From NCBI GenBank assembly GCA_963725615.1, contig CAVRZO010000003.1:124001-188000 (forward strand): a stretch of DNA of 64,000 nucleotides, in the 5' to 3' direction. The notes beneath the pieces are model-generated. The model was not told the DNA's origin and searched no databases. It worked only from the letters and a program-made list of their open reading frames with translations. Position numbers and translations under genes: made by a program. Source of the DNA: JAIQFF01 sp963725615. GTDB taxonomy: Bacteria > Acidobacteriota > Terriglobia > Terriglobales > Acidobacteriaceae. Positions 26,623 to 34,177 of this stretch are shown one piece after another (within the stretch, counting starts at the first letter, position 1; the number at the start of each line of letters is the position of its first letter).

Positions 26623-27147
26623 TTAGACGTGAAACTTTACCGGTCGTTTCGATTGAAGCAGGTGTCGAGCCTGGACTCTCTTCAAGTCCATTCTCACCAT
26701 CCACGAAGAAATGAGGAGAATGGGCAAGAACCACTCTATCGGTGAGACGGCATCCGCCGTGACACCCGGCTCCAGCACAGACTTCTCTGGACGAGAAGGA
26801 TCGAAGGAAACGAAAACGGTCGACCCCGGAGCATAAGTTTGCACTGCGGTCACGGCTCTCTGTCGCTTCCAGTAGAACGTGTCACCCCAGCGGTAGGTGT
26901 TGCCTGTGTAGGTTGTGTTCCCGACCGTATAAACATAGGTAATCACCGGATGATAGAAACGCCGGGTGACTATCTGAGAGGTCCAAAGTTTGCCCGGTGC
27001 TTTGGGCCATTTCGCGCTGGAGATCGCCTGTAATAGATCGACGGCTCCGTAAGACAGAATGACAAGCGAACCAAGGAGCACTATGGGTCCTCTCCATTTG
27101 ATCTCGAGAAAATCCGTCACCCAACCCATAATTCCTGTCGTTGACAC
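26623..27147 (-). CDS. DUF3592 membrane protein
   Basis: 174 residues with an N-terminal membrane helix (PIVLLGSLVILSYGAVDLL), an extracytoplasmic beta-rich region and a second hydrophobic stretch near the end (FLPILLISSWMV). The motif FYHPVITYVYTVGNTTYTGN and the later GSTVFVSFDPSRPEKSVL match DUF3592, a family of unknown role. A start at the second methionine (MGWVTDF) is also possible. It lies upstream of the GT39-like gene on the same strand with a 218-base gap in which I see no further gene. Confidence 0.8.
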   Translation of the reverse strand: MSTTGIMGWVTDFLEIKWRGPIVLLGSLVILSYGAVDLLQAISSAKWPKAPGKLWTSQIVTRRFYHPVITYVYTVGNTTYTGNTYRWGDTFYWKRQRAVTAVQTYAPGSTVFVSFDPSRPEKSVLEPGVTADAVSPIEWFLPILLISSWMVRMDLKRVQARHLLQSKRPVKFHV

Positions 27148-27254
27148 TCGTTTGGCCCGCGCCTAGACTCAAAGATTCCTGCTATTGCTCGCGGGCTCGC
27201 GCGGTGCTTATATTGTAGCTGGACGCTGGTCATCGCAAAGATCGAGGACACTCC

Positions 27255-27815
27255 ATGGGTTGGCTGCAGAACAAGTTCGAAAAGAATTTCATGATCACCA
27301 CTGTGGACTACGTGTTCAACTGGGCGCGTAAGTCGGCGGTGTGGCCAATGACGTTTGGACTGGCCTGTTGCGCCATCGAGATGATTGCCTCTTCGACGGC
27401 CCGCTTCGACATTGCCCGCTTCGGTTCCGAAGTCTTTCGTCCCAGCCCGCGGCAAAGCGACCTGATGATCGTGGCCGGCACCGTAACACTGAAGATGGCT
27501 CCGGTAGTGAAGCGCATCTATGACCAGATGCCCGACCCCAAGTGGGTGATCTCGATGGGCGCGTGCTCGTCGGTAGGGGGCCCTTTCAATACTTATGCGG
27601 TCCTGCAGGGCGTGGACAAGATCGTGCCGACCGATGTCTACGTCATCGGCTGCCCGCCGCGTCCGGAAAATCTGTTCTATGCGCTGCTCAAACTGCAGGA
27701 CAAGATTGATCAGATGTCGCTGGCCAAGCGTCCCACCGAAGTCCGGCTCGATCCCCACATGGTGGAAAATTTCAAACGCCAGGTGATGATCGCGCAGACG
27801 CTGCAACCAAAATAG
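27255..27815 (+). CDS. nuoB: NADH-quinone oxidoreductase subunit B (solitary)
   Basis: 186 residues. It holds the N2 4Fe-4S cluster of complex I at the junction of the peripheral arm and quinone site. Seen: the adjacent cysteines in FGLACCAIEM, the third in MGACSSVGGPF and the fourth in VIGCPPRPE, all present. GAGGACA precedes the ATG. No other nuo gene adjoins it; the neighbours are DUF3592 and a Rieske ferredoxin. The stop codon TAG forms the first bases of a heptad array, so the array starts at the gene's very end. Confidence 0.95.
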   Translation: MGWLQNKFEKNFMITTVDYVFNWARKSAVWPMTFGLACCAIEMIASSTARFDIARFGSEVFRPSPRQSDLMIVAGTVTLKMAPVVKRIYDQMPDPKWVISMGACSSVGGPFNTYAVLQGVDKIVPTDVYVIGCPPRPENLFYALLKLQDKIDQMSLAKRPTEVRLDPHMVENFKRQVMIAQTLQPK

Positions 27816-27844
27816 TCGTCAGTCGTCGGTCGTCAGTCGTCAGC
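27814..27844. repeat. Family B heptad array (copy 3)
   Basis: Four near-identical heptads AGTCGTC/GGTCGTC in a row. The first overlaps the nuoB stop codon. Single orientation, no inverse partner nearby. Confidence 0.75.
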
Positions 27845-27850
27845 ACAAGC

Positions 27851-27900
27851 CACGTGGGGACAACCGCCCACGGCTGTCCTGGCCGAGCGCAGTTCGGCAA
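27851..27900. repeat. Family A hairpin element (copy 8)
   Basis: CCACGTGGGGACA start, GGACA-CCG/CGG-TGTCC hairpin, then CCGAGC-GCA-GTTCGG. Short form like copy 2 at 1.52 kb, lying directly behind a heptad array as copy 2 does. Confidence 0.75.
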
Positions 27901-27927
27901 CGCAGTTTCATAATTCTGAAAGATCTC

Positions 27928-28236
27928 ATGTCCAACTTCGTAAAACTTACTGCTCAATCCGACCTTCCCCCCGAGGGCGAAGCCAAGGAATTCCCCATGG
28001 GAGACAAAGTAATCTGTGTAGCCAACGTGAACGGAACCATCTCCGCCATGGACAACGTCTGCCTGCACCGTGGCGGTCCGCTGGGGCAGGGTGTGATTGA
28101 GGGAGACAAGGTGGTCTGTCCCTGGCACGGCTGGCAGTGGGACCCCAGGACGGGACAGGCAGCACACAATCCCGGAGCCAAGGTTGCCGTCTATCCACTG
28201 AAAGTGGAAGGCAGCGACGTGATGATTGAAATGTAG
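27928..28236 (+). CDS. Rieske-type [2Fe-2S] ferredoxin (NirD-like small protein)
   Basis: 102 residues forming one Rieske domain. The cluster ligands are in CLHRGG (Cys, His) and CPWHGWQ (Cys, His), about 20 residues apart, and the protein ends soon after, so there is no membrane anchor or oxygenase domain. Such proteins pass electrons to oxygenases or reductases or form the small subunit of nitrite reductase; no partner is adjacent. It lies ~110 bases downstream of nuoB on the same strand, separated by two repeat elements. Confidence 0.9.
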   Translation: MSNFVKLTAQSDLPPEGEAKEFPMGDKVICVANVNGTISAMDNVCLHRGGPLGQGVIEGDKVVCPWHGWQWDPRTGQAAHNPGAKVAVYPLKVEGSDVMIEM

Positions 28237-28244
28237 CGGAGATT

Positions 28245-28322
28245 GTGTGGCGCGGGCGCCCTCGCCCGCGTATGCCAACATCGAGCCAAAGGCCGCGGGC
28301 GAAGAGGGCGCCCGCGCCACAC
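28245..28322. repeat. Family A hairpin element (copy 9), long arms
   Basis: Arms of ~27 bases starting GTGTGGCGCGGGCGCCCTC, complementary except for a 2-base bulge, around a ~22-base centre. It begins 8 bases after the Rieske stop and lies between two converging genes. Confidence 0.85.
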
Positions 28323-28363
28323 CTACATTTCATCCCAGGTAGCGCAGGAATTTCCCCGACTGG

Positions 28364-29575
28364 TTATCGAACCCCGGAAACACCTGATCCAGACGCCCGG
28401 TTCCCCAGATGCCGGTCAACAGCCTCGCCAAGCACGCGGCGGAAATCTGTGGTCATCGCCAGGTCCCGTCCTTCGTAGAGTTGTGACTGATCGAGACCGG
28501 GCCAGCGGCCGTAGACCTTGCCGCCCTTTACCCGTCCGCCCATCACGAACATGACGTTCGCGTGTCCGTGATCGGTGCCGCGATTGCCATTTTCACGAGC
28601 CGTACGTCCGAATTCCGACATCGTGACCACGACTGTGTCTTCGGCGAGGTCTCCCAGGTCGGTCCAGAAAGCGCCGAGAGATTGCGAGAACTCGCGCAGC
28701 ACATTTGCAATCTGCCCCTGCGTGCTGCCTTCATTGACGTGATGGTCCCAGCCGCCGATGTCGGCGAACGCCACCTGCACGCCGAGATTAGCTTTGATGA
28801 GCTGGCAGAGTTGTCTGAGGCTGTCGCCAAATCGTCCTTTGGGATAGTCCGCTCCAGCTGCCGGCTTGTATTTCGTCGGATCGGCCGCCTTTAACATCTT
28901 CACTGCTTCGAAAGTTTCCTGACCGGTACCGTGCAATACGGAATCTACAGAGTTCGCGTACATGGCTTCAAAAGTGTTGGAAACGGGCGCTGCGCCCGGG
29001 TTGCGGCCTCCCACCCCAAAATCGCTAATGTTATTTACGGCGACAGCTCGCTCGGGGCCGGCTAGAATTCGCGGCAGAGATGGCCCCAGTCCGATGGCAC
29101 GAAACGCCGACTTGTCAGCAGGCGCCGGCAAAGAGCGCAACGCCCGATTCAGCCAGCCATCTTCGGTGGCTTTGATGCCGGGTGTGCCAGACTCCATGAA
29201 GTCCTGCGCATCGAAGTGGGACCGGCTCGGGTCCGGCGAGCCAGCCGCATGCACGATCGCCAGATGACGCTGGCTCCACAGCGGCTGAAGAGCCGACATC
29301 GAGGGATGCAGGCCGAAGAATCCGTCGAGATCAATCACAGCGCTGCGAGGAATATTGATGGACGGGCGCATGGCGTAGTAAGACTGCTCGCCATGCGGGA
29401 CCACAATATTCAAACCGTCAGCCGCGCCTCTTTGGAAGATGACCACCAGCCGCTTGTTGCCCGCACCAGGTTCGACAGCCGAGTAAGCCGCGCGCGTCAG
29501 AAAAGCAGGAATCGCAGCCGTTCCCACAACTGCCAGCGCGCCATTGCGAAGAAATACTCGACGAGTGATGGACAT
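28364..29575 (-). CDS. DUF1501 protein, Tat-exported
   Basis: 403 residues of the DUF1501 family (alkaline-phosphatase/sulfatase-like fold). The N-terminus SITRRVFLRNGALAVVGTAA is a twin-arginine signal, so it is exported folded. Later motifs FQRGAADGLNIVVPHG, HFDAQDFMESGTPG and VTMSEFGRTARENGNRGTDH are typical. The biochemical role is unknown; members almost always sit next to a DUF1800 gene, as here. The pair is separated by an 80-base gap filled by an inverted heptad array and is probably one operon with DUF1800 first. Confidence 0.9.
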   Translation of the reverse strand: MSITRRVFLRNGALAVVGTAAIPAFLTRAAYSAVEPGAGNKRLVVIFQRGAADGLNIVVPHGEQSYYAMRPSINIPRSAVIDLDGFFGLHPSMSALQPLWSQRHLAIVHAAGSPDPSRSHFDAQDFMESGTPGIKATEDGWLNRALRSLPAPADKSAFRAIGLGPSLPRILAGPERAVAVNNISDFGVGGRNPGAAPVSNTFEAMYANSVDSVLHGTGQETFEAVKMLKAADPTKYKPAAGADYPKGRFGDSLRQLCQLIKANLGVQVAFADIGGWDHHVNEGSTQGQIANVLREFSQSLGAFWTDLGDLAEDTVVVTMSEFGRTARENGNRGTDHGHANVMFVMGGRVKGGKVYGRWPGLDQSQLYEGRDLAMTTDFRRVLGEAVDRHLGNRASGSGVSGVR

Positions 29576-29582
29576 GAAACCT

Positions 29583-29657
29583 CAGCTTTCAGCTGTCAGC
29601 TCTCAGCCGTTAGCAAAATCATAAAACTGAGAGCTGAAAGCTGACGGCTGACAGCTT
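29583..29657. repeat. Family B inverted heptad pair (copy 4), hairpin
   Basis: Left array (AGCTTTC, AGCTGTC, AGCTCTC, AGCCGTT) and right array (GAGAGCT, GAAAGCT, GACGGCT, GACAGCT) are reverse complements around a ~17-base centre. The right end abuts the DUF1800 stop codon. The unit has the heptad type found around the four-helix gene at 46.5-46.9 kb, but with no gene inside. Confidence 0.85.
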
Positions 29658-31668
29658 ATCTTCTCTGAAACTCTGGTGACCCCAACAGCAGGCCCGCAAT
29701 TGCTCCTGTGTACGGCGGGCGGCCGGGGTCATCCAGTTGGTGCTGGCTGACTCTTGGATCATTCATCTGCGCCGAGATCGTGTCGTGCGTTTGTCTGGAC
29801 ACATTACCTGCGAGCAAACTAGTCTCAAGCGCCGTCAGGGTTCCTAGGGAATCAGTCGGCGATGGGCCGGCACCGACCATTTGAGTTGTGTCCACTTGAA
29901 CGCCTTTAAGTTTTCCCGCAGTCAGCGCCAGCGCGAAGTTCATTCGCCCCAATAAGGCGGACGAGTTTACCCAGGCATCCGCCTTCATTGAGTAGCCCGT
30001 CGGCGGCTGCATACCGTAGAGGGGCATGCCCAGGTTTTGCAGTTGCCGTGCTAGCGGCTGCGCGTCGCTGACCTCCGCGCCGCTGGTTCGGACTGCGGAA
30101 ACCACGAACTCCAGCGGAGTTTTCACCTTGGCGCGGTAGGATTCGGGTGCCCAGAATTCCGGCGAATGGAACATGGTCTTCAGCACTTCACTAATGTCGC
30201 CGTTTTTCTTCAGGAAAGTGTGGGTCATGCGGTCAATCAGCGTTGACGGCGGGTCATCGGAGACGAAGCGCATCGCCAGCTTGGTGGAGATGAACTTCGC
30301 CGTGGATGGATGGTGCGCCAGAATGTGCAGTACTTCGCGGCCTTCTTTTTCACCGCCGGACTTGATGCGGTGCCCCAGCACATGCTTGTCGCCGGGCTCA
30401 TGCATTCGTTCCTCGAAGACGAATCCGCCACCCTGTCTGGGTTCCTTCAGCGTCCAGCCGGTGAGGACGCGGGCCACTTCAGTGACATCTTTCTGGCTGT
30501 AGCCGCCGTTCACGCCGAGCGTGTGCAGTTCCATCAGCTCGCGGCCATAATTTTCGTTCAGCCCGCTGCGCTTCTTCGCCTGTTTCACCGCAACAGGACG
30601 CCGTTGTCGAGGCGGCCGCCGCCAGTTGTAGTTATTGTTACGCTTGGGGATGCCGTTGGCGAAGTCCGAATTCGGCCCCACGCTTAGCCAGTTATCGAGA
30701 TAGAACAGCATGGCCGGACTCTGCGCGGTCGCCACCAGCAGGTCCTCAAACTTGCCCAGGGCACGCGGGCGTAGGACGTCGCGCTCATACCCGGTCAGCA
30801 TGTAGCGGTCAGCGCCTTTTCCGATAAACACATTGAAGTGATTGAACCAGAAATCGGTCATCACCTCCTGAAGCTGGCGATCGCTGTAAATGGCGCGCAA
30901 CAGCTTGCTCTGCACCAACTCACTGGTCACTACCTGCTGAGGATTGTTGAGCGCCATCAGGGTTTCGCGCTGCTGTGGCTTCATGCCCTCCATAAACTCG
31001 TCACGCTTGTCGCCCTTGAGCGAGGCTCCGACTGCACGCTTGTCTTCGGGCGACATTTTGAGAATCGCCTTCATGCGCTCGTCAGGTGGCAAGTCCAGCA
31101 GGTCTTCGGTCTTGAGATCGGCGTAGAGGCGGTCTTCGCGGCGGCGGGCCTGTTCTTCGTCGCTCATCGGGACTGCTTTCCCGGATCCGCTGACAGACGA
31201 GGGATCGGTGTTCGCGGCCTCCTGCTTCTGCCCTTTCTTCTGTTGATACCGCTCCAACTGCGCCTCGTACACGGCGCGCCTGGCGGCATCCGAAGGCATC
31301 GACTGCTTGCCGTCGGCGATGGCTTTGATCACTGCTGGCGGCGGAAAGTTCTCGACAATCTCGCGGGTGTTCATGCGCAGCGTGCGGAACGGTTGCAGCC
31401 GGGCGTCGAGAGCGTGATCGTCAATTTTGTCGGGGTGCAACTGCTGATCAATCCACTTGTCCACGCCCATCGCTGTCACCCGCTCGACGTCCCCGGGCCG
31501 CGGTCCGAAAGCCAACCGGTTGAGCGCGTGCAGCGCACGTTTTTGCTCATCCATCGGACTGGTGGCAGATTCCTGCTTCTTCTTGTCGGCGATGGCCAGC
31601 TGAAGGGAGGCCAAACCCACCGTTGATACGGCAACCGCAAGTACGATTTGTCGTCGCAAAAGAGTCAT
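29656..31668 (-). CDS. DUF1800 protein, exported
   Basis: About 670 residues of the DUF1800 family. The ATG at 31668 is chosen because it gives a signal peptide (MTLLRRQIVLAVAVSTVG); an upstream ATG at 31782 adds 38 unlikely residues. Family motifs: RALHALNRLAFGPRPGDVERV near the start, FWFNHFNVFIGKG, ENYGRELMELHTLGVNGGYS and FLKKNGDISEVLKTMFHSPEFW. A charged, low-complexity insert (about residues 150-250) interrupts the N-terminal half. Function unknown; paired with DUF1501 downstream. Confidence 0.9.
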   Translation of the reverse strand: MTLLRRQIVLAVAVSTVGLASLQLAIADKKKQESATSPMDEQKRALHALNRLAFGPRPGDVERVTAMGVDKWIDQQLHPDKIDDHALDARLQPFRTLRMNTREIVENFPPPAVIKAIADGKQSMPSDAARRAVYEAQLERYQQKKGQKQEAANTDPSSVSGSGKAVPMSDEEQARRREDRLYADLKTEDLLDLPPDERMKAILKMSPEDKRAVGASLKGDKRDEFMEGMKPQQRETLMALNNPQQVVTSELVQSKLLRAIYSDRQLQEVMTDFWFNHFNVFIGKGADRYMLTGYERDVLRPRALGKFEDLLVATAQSPAMLFYLDNWLSVGPNSDFANGIPKRNNNYNWRRPPRQRRPVAVKQAKKRSGLNENYGRELMELHTLGVNGGYSQKDVTEVARVLTGWTLKEPRQGGGFVFEERMHEPGDKHVLGHRIKSGGEKEGREVLHILAHHPSTAKFISTKLAMRFVSDDPPSTLIDRMTHTFLKKNGDISEVLKTMFHSPEFWAPESYRAKVKTPLEFVVSAVRTSGAEVSDAQPLARQLQNLGMPLYGMQPPTGYSMKADAWVNSSALLGRMNFALALTAGKLKGVQVDTTQMVGAGPSPTDSLGTLTALETSLLAGNVSRQTHDTISAQMNDPRVSQHQLDDPGRPPYTGAIAGLLLGSPEFQRR

Positions 31669-31841
31669 GCGGGATGTTTGGCCGAATAGTGCTTCAGGAT
31701 TGTTAACCCCGGGCGGCAGAAAAGTTGCTGACGAGAGGTTTCGCCGTATCGGTGAGCATACTGCTATCGAACATGAGCGCATTTACGTAAGTATTTGACA
31801 CACAATACCTTAGGAGATACCTTAGCGGGTCCAGATCAATT

Positions 31842-33095
31842 CTAGGTCAGATACAGGCGGCCATGCGTGACTTTGTGTTGCAGAGTGGCGGCGAGTTGAT
31901 CGATATCCCCGGCCGCGATGTTGACGGCCATGCGATCCTGCAGAAATGGTGTGCGGTTGCTGCCGACGGAGTCGCGCCGGATTTGCAGCAGCAGCCCGTG
32001 GACCGCGTTAGGATCAAACTTCAGCGGCGAAAGACGTACGATCTCACTCAAAGTGTTGCCGACCGACAGCGGTTCACGATAAGGCCGCTCGCTGGTCATG
32101 GCGTCGAAAGTGTCGGCCAGCCCGATGATGCGGACGGGCATGGCGACCTCCTCCATCATCAGTCCGTCCGGATATCCCGAGCCGTCGCCGCGCTCGTGGT
32201 GAGAGCGCACGATCTCGGGAATGCGGGGCCAGGGGAACTCAACCCCGCTGACGATCTGATGTCCGACCACCGTGTGGTCCGCCATTTCGCGGAATTCTTC
32301 GGCGTCGAGAGAGGAGGGCTTGCCGAACAGGCGTTTGTCCACCGCGACCTTGCCGATATCGTGCAGGTAACCCGCGGAGCGCAACGCGGCAACATCGTTG
32401 GGTTCCATGCCCATGGCCTCTCCGATGGCCGAGGCATAACGCCCCACGCGCAACGAGTGGCCATGAATGTTGACATGCTTCACGTCAATCGCGGTGGCGA
32501 AGGCTTCGAGCGCGGTGTCGTAAAAGCCGTGCAGAGACGCCATCAGACGAAGGTTCTCAGACACGCGCTGCGCCAGAGTTTGCGACAGGACGTGGTTCTG
32601 GATGGCAATCGCCACGTAGTTGCATAGCAGATCGAGAGCTCCCAATTCTTCGTCGTCGAACAGGGCATCGCCGTCACGCCGGCCCAGTGCAACCATGCCG
32701 ACAAGTTTGCCGTTGACTTTCAGGGGTGCGATGCACTTGAACAGTTCGGGAGCGACATTCCCGTTCGAGCTCAGGAAAACTTCATAGGAGCCGGGGTTCA
32801 GGACGACCGGGCCACGCGCCGTAGTGAGGGCATGAACATGCTTCGGCAGCAATGGCATGATGGCCGGCTCGGGCATCAACGCGAAACCTTCCGAAGCGAC
32901 AGAACACAGCATGGAGGGCTTGTCGCTGAAAGTGAAGAGCACAGCTTCGCGCGCTCCGCCAGCCTGGAGCAAGGCCGAGACCATGGCCCGCGCGGTCTGC
33001 GGAAACTCGCGCTCTGCCGTCATCTCGGGGCCGAGATCGGACAGAGCTTCCACAGTTCGCAGCAGCCGCCGCAAATTGTTTTTCTGCACAGCCAC
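31842..33095 (-). CDS. GAF + HD-GYP cyclic-di-GMP phosphodiesterase
   Basis: 417 residues. The N-terminal ~30-170 form a GAF-like sensor (LVGMVALGRRDGDALFDDEEL at its end). The C-terminal ~205-375 form a complete HD-GYP domain with HGHSLRVGRYA, the metal-binding LHDIGKVAVD, HTVVGHQIV and the defining SHHERGDGSGYPDG. All residues expected for c-di-GMP hydrolysis are visible. There is no membrane span, so it is cytosolic. It is a single gene, and no diguanylate cyclase is nearby. Confidence 0.93.
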   Translation of the reverse strand: MAVQKNNLRRLLRTVEALSDLGPEMTAEREFPQTARAMVSALLQAGGAREAVLFTFSDKPSMLCSVASEGFALMPEPAIMPLLPKHVHALTTARGPVVLNPGSYEVFLSSNGNVAPELFKCIAPLKVNGKLVGMVALGRRDGDALFDDEELGALDLLCNYVAIAIQNHVLSQTLAQRVSENLRLMASLHGFYDTALEAFATAIDVKHVNIHGHSLRVGRYASAIGEAMGMEPNDVAALRSAGYLHDIGKVAVDKRLFGKPSSLDAEEFREMADHTVVGHQIVSGVEFPWPRIPEIVRSHHERGDGSGYPDGLMMEEVAMPVRIIGLADTFDAMTSERPYREPLSVGNTLSEIVRLSPLKFDPNAVHGLLLQIRRDSVGSNRTPFLQDRMAVNIAAGDIDQLAATLQHKVTHGRLYLT

Positions 33096-33187
33096 GCACG
33101 TATGCGGGCAAAAGACCAGAGCAGAAAAAGAGTAACATGCGGCGCTACAGCGGGATACGGAGCTTGTTGGTTAGTTTGGTGCTGCGA

Positions 33188-33222
33188 AATCAGCTATCAG
33201 CCGTCAGCTGTCAGCCTTCAGC
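33188..33222. repeat. Family B heptad array (copy 5)
   Basis: AGCTATC, AGCCGTC, AGCTGTC, AGCCTTC in one orientation. Same heptad type as at 29.6 and 46.5 kb. Confidence 0.75.
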
Positions 33223-33231
33223 CAAAAAAAT

Positions 33232-33318
33232 CTGTCATCCCGAGCGGAGCGCAGCGAAGCAAGCGAAGTGGACGGACCTTGTGTTTTGGCGCGGAGTTCC
33301 AGGCCCTTCGCGCCAGAC
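33232..33318. repeat. CATCCCGAGCGGAGCG-type intergenic repeat
   Basis: Contains CATCCCGAGCGGAGCGCAGC and a following GAAGC-GAAG stretch, then GGCGCGGAGTT...CGCGCC. Seen once in the window. It resembles a repeat type I recall from other acidobacterial genomes. It fills the gap between the HD-GYP and HAD genes. Confidence 0.45.
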
Positions 33319-34041
33319 CTAAAAATGCGTTCTCAACTCAGAGAACGTCTCCACCACCAGCAACTGCCGCGGCGGTTCCGCCGAGTCCACTTCCTCGTGC
33401 TCGAGCACCCAGGTCGCTCCATGCGGAACGAACACTGCGTTCAGACCCGCGGCCAGCGCCGGATTGATGTCCGACTTAGGGCTGTTGCCAATCATCCAGG
33501 TGTCGTCGGGGAGCAACTCGTACTTGGAGACAACCGAGCGGTAGGTAGAGACATCTTTTTCAGAAACAATCTCTACCGCGGCGAAATACTCTTTCAAACC
33601 GGAGCGTTCGACCTTGCCGCTCTGTTCCGGTACGGCACCCTTGGTCATCAGGATCAGGTGATGGCGTTCCGACAAATACTGCAACGTTTCCGGCACGCCG
33701 GACAACAGTTCAACCGGATGACCGGCAATGGTATGGGCGAATCCATTGATGGTCTCGTGCAGGGCTGGCGTAAGCGGTTCGACCGCCAGGCGCTCGAATG
33801 TCTGGATCAAGGAATGCGCGAAGCTGTGCAGTCCGTAGCCGTGAGTCACGATAGACTCGCGTTCCACCTGGTTCAGCACTTCACGCACCTGCCCGGGCGT
33901 GTACTCATGGTGATTCAGAAACGAGATGAAGTTGGCGATGGCGCGCTCAAAGTAGATGTTATTTTCCCAAAGTGTATCGTCGGCATCGACGAGAAGCGTC
34001 TGCGCACCATTTGGAGTTGAGTCAGCAGGCATCGCCAACAT
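33319..34041 (-). CDS. HAD-superfamily hydrolase (phosphatase-like)
   Basis: 240 residues. HAD motif I LLVDADDTLWENN (two Asp), motif II LMTKGA, and motif IV WMIGNSPKSDINPALAAG are present, with a small helical cap between I and II. It is probably a small-molecule phosphatase. Starts at 34041 or 34032 (MPADSTPN) are both reasonable. The open frame runs on to 34311, but that part would be encoded by a CGCAAAG palindrome and overlap the divergent peptidase gene, so it is rejected. Confidence 0.85.
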   Translation of the reverse strand: MLAMPADSTPNGAQTLLVDADDTLWENNIYFERAIANFISFLNHHEYTPGQVREVLNQVERESIVTHGYGLHSFAHSLIQTFERLAVEPLTPALHETINGFAHTIAGHPVELLSGVPETLQYLSERHHLILMTKGAVPEQSGKVERSGLKEYFAAVEIVSEKDVSTYRSVVSKYELLPDDTWMIGNSPKSDINPALAAGLNAVFVPHGATWVLEHEEVDSAEPPRQLLVVETFSELRTHF

Positions 34042-34066
34042 AATAGCGGGGAAGATGAAGCTTGGC

Positions 34067-34157
34067 GAGGTTCCCTTGCGAACTTTGCGGAATCCTTTGC
34101 GGCTTTGCGGTTGAAGATTTTGACCGCAAAGCACGCCATGCGCGCAAAGTAGAGTCC
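34067..34157. repeat. Family C (CTTTGCG) palindrome
   Basis: Left arm with CTTTGCGGAATCCTTTGCGG and right arm with GACCGCAAAGCACG...CGCAAAG, joined by TTGAAGATTTTGA. It lies between divergent genes and probably overlaps their promoters. Confidence 0.75.
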
Positions 34158-34177
34158 CGTTTGCTAAAATCGAGCTG

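Noticed and set aside
27814..27844. CRISPR array
   Set aside because: Units are 7 bases with no spacers, and no cas gene is in the window.
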